In this document: positions 26,101-38,015 of the stretch, piece after piece
Position numbering within the stretch: position 1 is the first letter of the stretch
How the letters are laid out: each line of letters starts with the position of its first letter
From: Cyanoderma ruficeps
Taxonomy: Eukaryota; Chordata; Aves; Passeriformes; Timaliidae
NCBI GenBank assembly: GCA_008694505.1
Contig: VZDJ01000090.1
Coordinates: forward strand, 10,985,646-11,049,645
Direction: 5' to 3'
DNA: 64,000 bases
The notes under the pieces: generated by a model
Databases searched by the model: none
The model's input: the letters and a program-made list of their open reading frames with translations, nothing else
What the model was told of the DNA's origin: nothing
Made by a program: the position numbers and the translations under genes

Positions 26101-28793
26101 TATCAAATGCTAAACAGCAAATTTTGGGAATACAATATTAAGCACTTATGGTAGTAAATTTGGTGCTGCTACAGAACCATTGAGGTTAAGATGACTTTCA
26201 GATTGATTCAGGCTGAGAAATGTGAAAAACAACACAGAAGGCTGGAGAAACTGAAGAGGTTATATCAGAGTATCTAAACACTGGACTGAAATATCAACTA
26301 AGCTATTAGCAAATGTTAATGTATTAATTGTTCATAGCAAAGGGCATTAGGTTTGAAAAAGGACACTTTTCTTCAAAAACAAAATATGTGGCTGGACTAC
26401 CAAGTGCTTTAAGGGAAACTTTTGCTGTGACCAGAAATACCACACATTTCAAGTGTATGACTTGTATTTAGTCAAACCAAACCAAAAATATAGGCAAGCA
26501 AAAGACAACTAAGAAACATTTCTTCATTTTCTTTGGGTATTGCATTTGGCAAGTGTCCTGGCTATACTAAGATTAATCTTCCTTGGCGTAAGGCAAAACG
26601 TGATGAACTTTTAAAATATTATCTTTTGTTGTTCAGGCGAACTACAATCCAGATTAATATGCAAATGTCAATTTACTTAGGATCAGTTTTTATAGACAGA
26701 ATAGATAATATGGCAAAACCTATGCCAATGTGGATAAAGTGAGCTTTTTTGGGTTTCTTTGGGCATATGGATCAGGTTAATCTTGATGCTATTTACATAA
26801 CATGCTGTTTCCTCCAAAGGTAAGCTTAGATTTAGAACTTGATCTTTAATATAAAGTTTGCCCATGACTTTTCATTTTGCAACAGTGCCTCAGACACCAG
26901 GTTTCAGTAGTATCTCACAAATAAGTTGGTTTAAAAGCAGGGTTTCTACTCTAACAAACAATCTGGAAACTTTACTTTCATAGCATGATATGAGAATGTT
27001 CTATAGCTCTGAGAAACAATTGGTTGGCTTAGAGTGAGCCCAGGCAGGCTTTGTTGATTACATAGAACCAAAGATGACAAAAATAAAAAGTGCGTTTCCA
27101 GTTTGAAAATCCAAGGGAAGTTACAAGTTGTGCTTCCTTTGTGTTCAGCCCTCTTTTCAAGACTGTCTGATTAGGTGAGAGCACAGATTACAGAGTCGGT
27201 ATGACCTCTCTGCTATCATCCTTTAACACACTGAGAACCAAAAGGGTGTTTTCCCTCAGTTCCTGCAAAAAATATTTGCCTCTGCTCAGCTTTTGAGAAA
27301 GGGGCACACAATTGTCAGGGTCTGAAGGGCAGTTACCACATAAGGCAAACCACAGAAATAATCACACAGAACCAATGTTTCTACCTTTTTTACGTGACAG
27401 AAAAGAGAGATATTTCTGTGCAGTCTTCAGGTAGTAAGTTCTATGCCAGTGGTATCTGCAACCCAGTAATTGGCAGGGACCAAACCAGCAAACAGACCTT
27501 TTAAATATAGACAGCAAAATGCTCAATTCAACTCTTAATAGGTGGTAGGGCTAGTTTATAATCCCTGTATTCATTTCTTGTCTTCTCTTATCCTCCCAGA
27601 CTGCAATACTAGAGCAGATATATAGGCTAGTTATTTTGCACAAGCTCAGTAATGTTAAAATAAATTGAAGAAAAGATAAATAGGCCAGCAGAATATGATC
27701 TCAGTCATGTGGATTATTATTCTGGAGCAAGGGGATTAATTCTGCATGAAACCAAGGTCCCTTAAAAAATAATTAAATTCCAGCTTAGCAAAGCAGTGAT
27801 GTTAACAAGATTAAAAAGGTGTGTTAGACTTACAGTACAAAAAATTGTGTAAATAGGAGAATCTCTGACTACATACCCTCTGCTGCTAAACCTTATGCTT
27901 GTTGCTGTCTAGAAGAATACATTTTATATGTGTTCACAATTGTGGCTGAAATGTGAAAGCCCTGAGCTTCCTTCAAACAAAACAGTAATTTCTAAGTGCA
28001 AGAAACCTTGCTTGTGTGTCACAAAGCATTAGTCTTGTCAACTATAAGCAAGCTCAGTTGGATGAGATTTTTCAAGTAGATGTAAGAGCTTCACAGAAAT
28101 AGCAGGAGAGAGCAAAAATAGTTCAATCAAAACACAGTCTATCTCATACACCTTTGAGGGGGTTCCTTGTGTTTGGTTTCCTTAGCACCTTTGTTCTCTT
28201 ACTAGCTTTTCCTTGTTAATGACTGAATCAATCAACTAATGTTTACCTATGGCAGATAACATTAAACTAAACACTAAGTCACTTGTCATTTTGGTGATTG
28301 AAAAATAAGAAAAAAAGAAAACCCAAAGGAACAACTAGACAAAATCATCTCACACCAGCAGGAAAGAGATCTCAAATGTGACTGGCACTGTGCAACAAGC
28401 AATAAAGTGAATGAGACTTTATAACATCAGAGTCAGATATCAAAGTTCAGAGCTTTTTGTAGTTGCTACACATTGCTGTCTCTTTTATAAGATAGAAGAT
28501 CTGCAGTACAGGCTCCTTTACTGAGACATCTCTCTTTTCTTCTGTGTGTAAAGAGGCACATGAAATCAGCCATTTTGTTTCAAGTTATGGTCCCAAGCAA
28601 GGTCTTTTGTTGGTAGACCCTAATGGAAAGCAATTAATCCCTAGCAATATAAACCTTTAATCATATGAAAAATGCCTAACCAGTGTGTTTATAATCTCTT
28701 GGAGCAGATTCGAATGCCGAAACTCAGTGCTCAAGTCCTAACTTTCCTTTTTAATGAATGTCAAATCCTGGCTCCCTTAAGCTTTTAAGGCCG

Positions 28794-28809
28794 GTGTTAA
28801 TTTTAACAC
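28794..28809. repeat. 7-bp inverted repeat, HNF1-like
   Basis: GTGTTAA (28794-28800) and TTAACAC (28803-28809) are perfect inverted arms around TT. The inner GTTAATTTTAAC resembles the HNF1 palindrome GTTAATNATTAAC but is one base short. Function unproven. Confidence 0.4.
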
Positions 28810-29657
28810 ACATGCTTCAGTGAAATGCCTGAGACAAGCACTGTAAAGTAAATGGGATTATACTTTTGACTATAGGCAGTGAACTGCCAGGCTACAAGCC
28901 TTGCAAGGATTTGTGTATTGTCCCTAATGAGACATTCAGCATTATAAGTTCAGGGAAAGGCTCAGTATTTTTTCCCACTTTTCTGGTTTATCAGTTTTTT
29001 GACATAGTAGCAAGATTTTTAGCAACAATAATGTTCTAAAACCCACTAGAATTGTACACACAAGAGGGAATTTGTGTAAGTACTTATAGTTTGAAAGTTT
29101 GCTTTTGAGTTTAACCATGAATCTCTGAGAACTTCAAATAAGATCTGGACTCCCACACTCACCAGCTGAAGTTGCATTTCTTCACAGAAGCAGTTTTACT
29201 TCTGAAGTGACAAAAGAATTTTCCCTGATACCATCTCAGCTGGTCCCTGATTTCTGGGCCATTCTAAATAGCAAGAACAATCCTGCACAGGAGATCATAC
29301 AGCTCTGGGTACCTCTCTTAAGATTGCATACAACAACCCTGAACATCAGGGGGTTTTTTCATCGTGCAGACAACTGTTCATCAGCAACTGGACTAAAACT
29401 ACCAGTCTTGCTCTAGTGTGCAACACATTGCACAACTGAACAGACAATGGCTGAACAGCTTTCAACTCCTCTTGGGAGAATCTATTTTAAAAAAGAATGT
29501 TCATTTTATAATGAATTTCTCATCTATGCTCTTTTGGTTTTCTGCCATGAAGGAATCAGCTTCAGCACTTACTTGACAATTGCAGCTCTTGACCATCAGT
29601 TTTGTCCAGTCATATTGAGGAAATTTGAGTTTATTTGTGTGATTGCATTCACTTTCA

Positions 29658-30732
29658 CCAATTGTATTACATTTGTGGGGCAAGGTTTTGGAGTGGGGAA
29701 GACTTCTCTTTTGTGAGCAGAGGACAGAAACTTCACTTGTGTCTGATAAAGCCAGTACCAGCCAGCAGCAAGACAGACCCACATCTGGACAAGGCTGAGC
29801 CCTCAGCAGCAGAGGTATTGACTCTGGGGTAATGTATTTAAGATGGGTAAAATAATCCCTGTGTAAAAGCAAACACAAAGAGGAGAGAGAATACATGAGA
29901 GTAACAGCTCTGTAGATACCAAGGTGTGTGCAGGAGGGAGTGGAGGTGCTCCAGGGGCCAGAGCTGAGGTCATGCTGCAGTCCACAGTGAAGAACACAGT
30001 GAGCAGGAGCATGGAGGTGCTGCAGTCATGGTGAAGAGTATGCTGAGGCCCCTGCAGTGCATGCAGAACCTCACACAGAGTAGGTGGAGGCCCAAGGGAA
30101 GTTGTGAGCCCATGGCACTGGAATAGGCTCCTGGAAGGACCTGTGGAGCTATGGAAAGAGGAGGAGCAGGCTTGATGGCAGGACTTGTGACCATGTGCAG
30201 GATCCACACTGGAACAGCTTTTTCCTGAAGACCTGCAGCCTGTGGAAAGATATTCACAATGGAGCAGTTAATGAAGAGCTACAGCCTGTGAGAAAGACTG
30301 CTGTTGGAAAAGCTTGTGAGGGACTGTCTCCCTTGAGAAGGACCACACACTGGACAGGCAAAGAGTGTGAGGAGGAAGCAACAACAGAGGTGTCTGATGA
30401 GCTGTCCATGGCCTCTACTCCCCATCTCCCTGTGCCACTTGGAGAGGAGAGATAGGGGAAAATTGCAATTTAAGTTGAATCCAGAAAGAAGGAAGGTGTT
30501 TTAGGTTTGTGTTTATTTCTCAGTATCCTAGTCTTATTTGATTGGAAGTTAATGTAATTAATTTCCCCCAGCTGAGTCTGTTTGCCTGGGATGGTACTTG
30601 GTGAGTGATCTCCCTGTCCTTATCTCAACCACAATGTCTTCTTTTATCTCCCCAGTCCAGCTGGGAAGGGGAGTGATAGGGTGGCTTTGGAAGGTAACTG
30701 GAATCCAGCCAGAGTCAAAACATCACATCAAT
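29658..30732 (+). mobile_element. Solo LTR of a bird endogenous retrovirus (copy 1), with flanking duplication
   Basis: The LTR proper runs from TGTATTAC at 29663 to CATCACA at 30727 (1065 bp, TG...CA ends). It is flanked by CCAAT (29658-29662) and TCAAT (30728-30732), a target duplication with one mismatch. The 5-bp size fits class III (ERVL-like) elements. It matches the copy at 38571-39487 along its length: same start, the AACAGCTCTG block, repeated CATGG modules, and the same end around CCAG..TCAA. The middle resembles an LTR I recognise as common in birds, though I cannot give its library name. No gag, pol or env sequence adjoins it, so it is a solo LTR left by recombination between two LTRs. 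The open frames inside it (up to 134 codons) are spurious. CpG loss and small gaps indicate long decay. Confidence 0.85.
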
Positions 30733-30986
30733 GCATTCAATTCACTAACATTCACTACCTTTTTTATATTCTGTTAGTCTTAAATATTTCCAGGTTCAGT
30801 TGAAACTGAGTTGCAAAGAAAATATTCTCATATATTTTTGCCCTTCTAACAAGAGTAACTGGGAGATCTCACTATAGAGAAGCCTTCAAAATGGTCAGCA
30901 ATGCAGACCTGGAGGAATGATTCTGTACTAGTCAGGAATTTTAACATGCCAGCTGCTAACAGCCCAATCCCAGACCCCAAATCTAG

Positions 30987-31006
30987 TTGTGTTAAATATA
31001 ACACAA
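30987..31006. repeat. 8-bp perfect inverted repeat
   Basis: TTGTGTTA (30987-30994) and TAACACAA (30999-31006) pair perfectly around AATA. It is an AT-rich hairpin with no terminator or miRNA-like length. Confidence 0.6.
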
Positions 31007-32420
31007 TTCCACTAGTGCTTTCATGGATGGTGGGTAACATTTAGTCTGCTGGCTCTTAAGCAGCAACAACTGAAAGAGAGGCAATAGCCAATTTTGTTCT
31101 TCCTACAGCTGACAATTTTCTGTGCTCTCCAGTTTTTGATGAACAGCAGAATTTCCTTTTTTCCTCTTTTCATCTCCATTCATATGTCAACTTTGTGAGC
31201 TCAATGCTGAAAAATGTCACTTGTCTTATCCAGACTCTAGTAATACTTTCATATTGGCTTCAGGCAGTTATAGCAATGTTGTTTAAATGTATATTGACTT
31301 AACTGTAACATAGACACAGCTTTCAGTTTCTACACAGTTTTGCACTCTCTGATGACACTATTCACTGCTTACAGTCTTAAGTCATCTCTCAAAGGCTACA
31401 TTACACGTACATGGCAGAACTGAAGATGGATGTTTACTGTAAAAAAACCTTTGTCTGAATAATGTTTTTCATTTTAAAATCTCAAGCTGCTGTATCATAT
31501 AGCAGATTGATTAGGCAATAAGAAAAAAAATCTCCTCATGTTTTACTATTTCATAAATTTTAAATACGTATTCTGATACGGAAACAAACTATGTCACTCA
31601 TTCTCTCAGGGCAACTACTCATCATGCTCTTCCTCATATTGTTCTACCCTTTTTTCTGACAAGAGGCTACACATAGGATGGACACTCCATCAAACTACCA
31701 TTGCTTCTGAGATGCTGAGATTCCTGAAGGAAATCTCTCTCACTGAAATACCTGTGATAGCTTCTTTCAGCAGTGCTCATGCTTACAGTTTTGGAGTGGG
31801 TTTTTGCTGTTGGTTGTTTTGGGGTTCTTTTTGCCTCCACCAAGTAAGTTGTTTTTGGAAAATTGCTTTTGACACTAACATTCCATTTTCCTATTCTATA
31901 AAAACAGAACATGTAATTTCATTTTGTTTTCTTTGGTACAAAGCACTCAGCAAGTGAAGTTCATAGCTGAGCTGACAACTATATCATTCTTCTTCCTCAC
32001 CACAGCTTCTGGTCTAGCAGTGGTCTCCAATAGTTAAGACTGTGCTGTTAAGTGTCAGTTAAGTAAACTTCATCTTTGGAGATGAGATATTTCAGGACAT
32101 GTAGCCAATAACAAAGACAACTTTCTCAGACGCCTGCAGACTAAGCAAACACTGTGTCTTGGTACAGAGGCACTTGCATATCAGGAGGCACTACACTCTT
32201 TACAAATATTTCCTTCCACTCTACCCCCCTGCACCAATTAATATCACCATGCGATCTACAGCACTAATTATTTAAAATTAATATTATAATTAAGATTCCA
32301 GAAAATATTTGTGACAATGGTCTGTAAAACTAGTTGTGCCATATTTTGTTTGCTCACATCCATAAAGTTCCACTCTTTTGATAGATAACAAAAGTATCAC
32401 AATCTATCTATTTAAAGTGG

Positions 32421-32443
32421 ACAAACAAACAAACAAAAAAAAA
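32421..32443. repeat. (ACAA)n microsatellite
   Basis: Four ACAA units run into a nine-base A-run. A simple repeat with no sign of an attached retroelement. Confidence 0.75.
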
Positions 32444-32673
32444 TATTTCCACATGGCAACATCACCAAACTATATCAAATTTCAGTCAGTCACAAGGATC
32501 TTTCTTTAGTCTAATAGTCTCAAATAATTAGCCTTTTCATGACTCAAAATGCCACTTAATGTCATTTTAAGGCCATAGGTGACTTTTTTATTTGCTGAGC
32601 ATTTATACTGTCTGAAAGTAGCAAATATTACCACCTACACTCACAACTTACTTTCTAAACCAGAACAGCATCT

Positions 32674-32705
32674 GCACCAAGGAACTTTTGCACCAAGGAA
32701 CTTTT
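32674..32705. repeat. Exact 16-bp tandem duplication
   Basis: GCACCAAGGAACTTTT occurs twice, at 32674-32689 and 32690-32705, without a mismatch. Probably a recent slippage event; could be polymorphic in the species. Confidence 0.9.
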
Positions 32706-33221
32706 GCTATTCCACATTTCATAAGTAAAATGTAGTCTTCAACTATATTCTGACATCATCATGGTTTTCAGAAGTATCATGTAGATTACTCTGCTTTTTA
32801 ATTAAAGCTGAATAAAATTTACTTTGCAAAAGTGCCTCTTGCTTGATTGAGAATAAAACTTGGTGTCCTCAGAGGATAGCTCTTTAGCCTAGGTCACTGT
32901 GACTACATATAGACCAATTGGCTTTGGATATATATTAAATCTCTTCCCTGATTAGCCTTTAATTGTATAATTAAATGAAATTCTTTGCCATACAAATTTG
33001 TTTCTGAGATAACCTCCTCACAAACTTATTTGTGCATTTTTATAACTTAGCAGCCAATTTTCATTATAAAGACATTTGCAAAACTACAAGGTCATCTTGT
33101 ATAGTCAGATTGAAACCATGAATTCCTCCTAAGTTAAATCCTTCAGGTCTTACTGCTGTAAGATCCTTTGATTAACTTCAATGGCAATTTTTCACAGTTT
33201 GAAATTTTGCTAAAACAATTG

Positions 33222-33222
33222 N
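33222..33222. other. Ambiguous base (N) before an A-run
   Basis: One undetermined base is followed by about eleven A residues. It is probably a base-calling problem at a homopolymer rather than a scaffold gap. Homopolymer length here should not be trusted. Confidence 0.95.
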
Positions 33223-34783
33223 AAAAAAAAAAAGTCCATATGCCTTTCCAGAGAATTCAGCAGTGTTCCTGGCACAAGAAAAATATGCTAGAAGGGCTGC
33301 CTGTGCTGCCATTACATCTTTGAATGCTTCTGGGCTTTTCAGGCAGTAACAGTTCCCATACTGACAATTATTAATGACATCTTGAAGAATTCTACAACTA
33401 TTCCATTAGGGAAAATCAAGTATCATCAAAGAATTGCCAATTATTCCTCTTCTATTATACAAAGATGCATGTCAGTGGGTGCCAAGGGGGATACATTTAG
33501 GTCTTTTACAGTCAGATGATAGGACTTAATATAGGGACATCTTTACAATAAGGGTAGAAAGGGAATCAGAAAGAGGTTGGGCAAATTTTTCATTTTATAC
33601 TGTGTTAACCACTACAAAAAGAACACCTTTTTTTTTCCTTTTTTCTTTTTACTAAAGGAGTTAAAAACACATAAACTCCATAAATCTCATAAAGGTGGGC
33701 ATACTTTCTCTGTCAGCTCTTAGAAAATAATTATCTTGTTCTAAAATTTCCTCATGAATTGCTGAAGGTATGAAGTGGGAGATAAAAAGAGCAAATAGAA
33801 TATCAGGATGAGGTGATTATGGCCAGGGGAGATGTCAGAAGGAGCCTTCTTATCTTCCTTTTCCCATTATTTACTTACTCATGCTGCAATAACCATTTCC
33901 CTATTGATGAGCTTGTCTCCTTCATATACAAGTTAAAACACCATACAGAATACTGTAACTCACAGAATACAGATGCTGCAAACCTGGTTTTGATATGGAA
34001 GAATCCCACACTGAAATACTATAATTTCAAACATGATTTCCTTAAATACAATAAGTTTAATCTTGAGGACAGATATGCAGTATTTTTGAGCATAAATATC
34101 AAGTTCTTACACAGTATTATAATGTAAAATAAAGATTCTTGATTCAAGTTACCAGAAAATATGAGATTAATAATATGACTGACTGAAAAAATCCCTCTGA
34201 AAGATTTTAATAAAAATTATTTACACTTTTCAGAAATCAGTTTTAGAGATTGTTCATTCTCTTCTTTTACAGTTACCACCTGCTTCAAAAATGAAAAATA
34301 AAAAATCTTTATTCATCTTTAGCAATACTAAATGTAAATTATCCCTTTGTTCTTCAAATCCAGTCTATCAAACACACTACAAAAATAAAGGACATTATCT
34401 GGCTTTTCCATTAGTGGAGTTCATTTTTTTCATCCCAGCATAGTTTTACCTGTCCTCTAACTCAGCTGAATTTTTTCAGGTTTGGAAAAAAAAAAAATCG
34501 GTCTACAGGAAAGGAGAAGTACCAATGTGCAACTTTTTCATCCTTTCATTTAGAAAACAAGGGGAAAAATATGAACTCTTATAAAGCCTGGGTTTTTTTC
34601 CATGGAATTTTCAGGCACAGGGCAAATAATAAGGTTGCAGAGTAAATAGTTCTGCCCAGAAACCCCAGTGCATCAGCAGTCTCCCAATTGTAGGCATACC
34701 AAAAGGAGTCAAGATTAGATCTTCTGTGATGATTTTCAAGATCATCGATTTTTTCTAGGAGGGAATGTTTTTATTGTGTTGCT

Positions 34784-34809
34784 GTCAGCGCTGACTGCTG
34801 AAAAGCAGT
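34784..34809. repeat. 12-bp palindrome joined to a 6-bp inverted repeat
   Basis: GTCAGCGCTGAC (34784-34795) is a perfect 12-bp palindrome containing a CpG. The next arms, ACTGCT (34794-34799) and AGCAGT (34804-34809), pair around GAAA. A near-CRE GACGTCA lies at 34935-34941. Such clustering is unlike the CpG-poor surroundings and could mark protein-binding sites. Confidence 0.5.
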
Positions 34810-35468
34810 TTAGATTGTCCTTGGCTCTCTTAATTCTTTCCTCTCTCGCAGTTACTCTTGCCACTATCAGCCAAGGTCACGTACACTGTTTATACATCTG
34901 CTTTAATTGAAGGCAAAAGACACATTAAATGGGAGACGTCACTTTCTTTTGATACAGCTAAGATCAGTGGGAGGACCATGTTTTTGATTTAGTCTTTTCT
35001 TACGTTCATATCTGATTAAGCTGCTGAGTGTATTAAGATCAGTGCTGATGCAGACACTCCATGCCTGAAAGAAAATATCCAAATCACAACATCTGAGATC
35101 TGAAATCAATTTTCAGGATGAAAACCTCAATGCTGAGTGTAAGGTAAAGGTTGATTACTAGATCCCCATAGAAATAGTACATGCAGCTCTTTCCTCCCCA
35201 TTTACACACATGAATGGTACCTAAGAGCACATCAATACATGGACAAAGTGTGATAAACACTGACTGCACCAAGAATTTTGACAGCTACGTACATGTGATG
35301 GCAGCATGCCAGACCACCATCTTCTGCTGGCATAGTATGCTCTAGTTTTTCCGTTATGTTATCCCATGTGAGAAAGAAACTGCACATGTACATTCTGTTA
35401 TTTCAACAAAAGATTACTTGGGTTGAGTTAAATAAAGAATTTAAAGTAATTAACAACTAAACATACCT

Positions 35469-35496
35469 AGAGACCTATGATTAGAGACCTATGATT
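35469..35496. repeat. Exact 14-bp tandem duplication
   Basis: AGAGACCTATGATT occurs at 35469-35482 and 35483-35496 with no mismatch. Slippage-type duplication. Confidence 0.9.
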
Positions 35497-35611
35497 TTTT
35501 AAAATAAGTTGGTTAAAATTTCACACTACTCTTTGCCAGAGATTTCATCTCTGAAATAGAAAAATGATAAAAACCCCTTTCAGTAGAAAGCACAAGCTTA
35601 AAAAATGTGAT

Positions 35612-35640
35612 ACATTCCACTTGTAAATACTGTGGAATGT
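35612..35640. repeat. 9-bp perfect inverted repeat
   Basis: ACATTCCAC (35612-35620) and GTGGAATGT (35632-35640) pair perfectly around an 11-base loop. Each arm contains the TEAD-type core CATTCC/GGAATG, so this is also an inverted pair of TEAD-like motifs. It is too short for a miRNA precursor. Confidence 0.55.
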
Positions 35641-36085
35641 GTAAAGACTGTGAATATAAGCAACCTCTCTACTCCACTCTAGCTTTGACATTATAATAGC
35701 ACAGGATATCACTCACTGATATTCTCCCAGCTGCCATCGACTCGGATGTCTGATATGCAGGCAGGCCAGTGTTCATCAAAGACACACACCTAAATCTTAC
35801 AGAATATAGGATTCAGCTACTTAAGGAAGAAGGAAAAAGTAATGGAAGATAAAGGCACTAGCAGTCCCACTCTAATAAAATACACATTTTTAAGTTATTT
35901 CAAAGAACATTAAATAGTTGTTATGCACACACACTTCTCAGAAAGGTTTGATTTATCTACAAAATGATTCTGGAATTTACCATGTTTTATCCCAAAGTGA
36001 CATGTCTGTGTCATCTTAGTGGAGAACATTTCAAAGTCTAAAGGGTATATTATATCAGAAAGAAAAAAGGTGAAAGACTAAAGCT

Positions 36086-36440
36086 ATGACCACCGTGGAA
36101 CCAGATATACCCGAACCATGGAAACGGTGTCCTATTGCAGGCACAGACTGGAGCAAAACTTTCCCAGATCCAGCTATACTCCACACAGCTTTGCGTTTGC
36201 CCGTGTACACTGACAGCACCTGTTCTCTGAGTGTGTGCCTATGGGTAGTGAAGTGTACCCTAAGCTCCGATCTCGAGCGAATACTCCAAACAGTGGCAGC
36301 AGCCTTGTGCTGGTCCATGTGGAGCACAGCAGGCACCAAGAAACCCTCCTGAGGATCCAGGTAACACTGGCACAGCTCACCTCTGCCAAGGTCCTGCTAA
36401 CAGATCCATGCTGCTGCTTCTTCACAGCCTACTGCAGCCT
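36086..36440. other. CpG-dense patch of unknown origin
   Basis: About eight CpG sites fall between 36090 and 36290 (for example in CCGAACC, TTGCGTTTGCCCG and TCCGATCTCGAGCG), whereas the flanks have almost none. Open frames of 83-94 codons overlap here on both strands, a common side effect of raised GC. None shows a domain I know, and no splice sites, TATA box or target duplication convinced me. It may be a fairly young mobile-element piece, a retrocopy of an unknown gene, or an unmethylated regulatory patch. It lies just upstream of a CR1 and two LTRs. Confidence 0.45.
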
Positions 36441-36590
36441 CTGCTCTAAGACACAGTTGAGTTTTCTCTACATCTTTAACCTGAAAACTAATCACTATCT
36501 TTAATTTTCACAGGAGGGTGTATATCACACCTACATATACATGTACTGACCACTTTTTCCTCAAAATTTGCTGTGAGTCAACTTCTGAAC

Positions 36591-37135
36591 ATCATAGAAC
36601 TGTCTGGGTTGGGAGGGACTTTTAAAGGGCATCTAGTCCAACTCTCCTTCATATGGAATGGCCAAGGACATCTTCAGCTAGATCAACTTGTTCCAACCTG
36701 ACCATGAATATTTGTGCAGATGGAGCCTCTACCACCTTTCTGAAGGACCAGTTCCGTCACAAAACTTCAGTGTTTATATCTAATCTGAATTGAACCTCTG
36801 CAATTTTAAAGCCAATACCTAGTGCTACAGGACCTGTTGAAAGATCTGGTCCTGTCTTTCTTATAAGCCTCCTTTAAGTACTGAGGAAACCAGAACTGGG
36901 TACAGGACTTCAGGTGGGGTCTCACCAGAGTGTAGGAGGGGGGGCCTCCCTCACCCTGCTGGCCCTGCCGCTTTTGATACAGCCCAAGATACTTTTGGCT
37001 TTCTGGGCAGTGAGCGCACACTGAGACATGGACAAATTTTCATCCATTAGCACCCTCACATCCTCAGCAGGGTTGCTCTCAATCTCTTTTTTCTCCAACC
37101 TGTACTGAGGGGTAGCAAGCCGGGGTTTGAAGGCT
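36591..37135 (-). mobile_element. CR1 LINE, 5'-truncated 3' part with ORF2 remnants
   Basis: On the minus strand this encodes, in order, [24 protein letters not shown] sequence (about 37080-37010), KYLGLYQKR, and PHLKSCTQFWFPQYLKE within an open stretch from 37021 to 36806. It then gives VEAPSAQIFMVRLEQ near 36735-36690. These follow the CR1 ORF2 C-terminal pattern (EKDLGVLVD..LSMSQ, ILG.I, PHLEYCVQFWAP, VVEAPSLEVFK.RLD). The part between QFWFP..KKDR and VEAPS is shorter than usual, so an internal stretch has been deleted. The element ends at 36591 in the standard CR1 3' end, ATCATAGAAC on the plus strand. Dead copy. The 5' limit is approximate. Confidence 0.9.
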
Positions 37136-38015
37136 TTTATGGTGAACCTGAACAGTCAGCAGAAACAAGTGTGCCTTCTTATTTCAACTATATTTTTTCC
37201 TGGTTCATTTCTCCTGTTATTCCTAGTCTGAACCCAGGGAAGCATCAAGAAAAGTGGAAATATGGTTAGAGACAATAAGACAGAAATATGGAGTTTAAAG
37301 CTTAAGTACAGGAAACAAGTACTTTGTTTCAGAAGCTCTGCTTATCTTTAATATGGAATAGGGGCACAAGCAATGTTTCTGATCAGGCTTCAGCAATTTC
37401 TCTTTGAAGAAGATAGAGCAAAGAGGGACTCTTGTTCTAACACTTTTAATCCCTGGATGCCACTCTAAACTGCTACATAGATCCACTGCTTTACCATAGA
37501 TTTACTAATGCGTAAATGGTAACATATCAATTGCTCCAAGGGCTAGCTGATTTCTCATTCTCAGTAGGCATTACAAAGTTTTGTCAGCATAAACAAAGCT
37601 AAGGTCTCATAAGATATAAATTTGGCTTGGCTTTATTCAAGCTGGTGTACTTAATCAACATCACCTCGAGGCATTCAGGAACTAGAACTTGCTGTGCAGG
37701 AAGACTTTGGCACAGTATTTGCTGTGTGGGAAGGGTTATGCCTGCAGTCAAATCTAGCTGGAAGAAACTCAGGTCATTGACAAAAAAGGATGGTTTGACA
37801 CAACATGAAGAACAGAAGTATATAACCTTGAGAGAAAGATGCTGAGGGTTGTTGAGAGTGTCTTTGTTGGGAGAAGAAAACAACAAACTGTGGAGGCCCA
37901 GAGGCCTGCTACAAAAATACCCCAGCCTTGGAAGGGGCAGTGTAGGCAAGGAGAAAACACCCCTCTTAGATTAGGGTGAGAGAAGACCTTTCTCCCATGG
38001 ACCATTGCAGCCACA
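37136..38015. other. Non-coding DNA inside a retroelement cluster
   Basis: No exon is recognised. The part from about 37640 to 38010 has overlapping open frames on both strands (up to 116 codons) and moderate GC. It may be internal sequence of the LTR element that appears to begin at 38016, but I found neither a polypurine tract nor any retroviral domain. Confidence 0.45.

Larger units (their letters stand above)
22251..29662. other. Unique AT-rich non-coding DNA, no gene seen
   Basis: No exon, transposon or RNA gene was recognised. It contains an (AAAAC)n run at 23148-23178. A stretch near 25900-26060 has several CpGs and a CCATATAG motif. A stretch near 28520-28960 has an inverted repeat resembling an HNF1 site. 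The open frames at the right edge (29447-29716 and the minus-strand frame below it) run into the LTR and look accidental. Confidence 0.6.
30733..36085. other. Unique AT-rich non-coding DNA between two LTR copies
   Basis: This is not the inside of a provirus. No retroviral domains, primer-binding site or polypurine tract were found, and each LTR has its own flanking duplication. It includes an 8-bp inverted repeat (TTGTGTTA/TAACACAA, 30987-31006), a 16-bp tandem duplication at 32674, an ambiguous base at 33222, and a 34740-35060 segment that combines a 12-bp palindrome and a CRE-like site. No exon recognised. Confidence 0.6.

Noticed and set aside
29501..30455. Open frames of 86-134 codons on both strands
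   Set aside because: They cross the edge between unique DNA and the LTR and have no recognisable protein features.
33813..34127. 104-codon plus-strand open frame
   Set aside because: AT-rich codon use, no domain, no convincing splice sites or Kozak context. Expected by chance in 64 kb.
35612..35640. miRNA precursor hairpin
   Set aside because: The stem is only 9 bp. A miRNA precursor needs a stem of roughly 22 bp or more, and the flanks do not extend the pairing.
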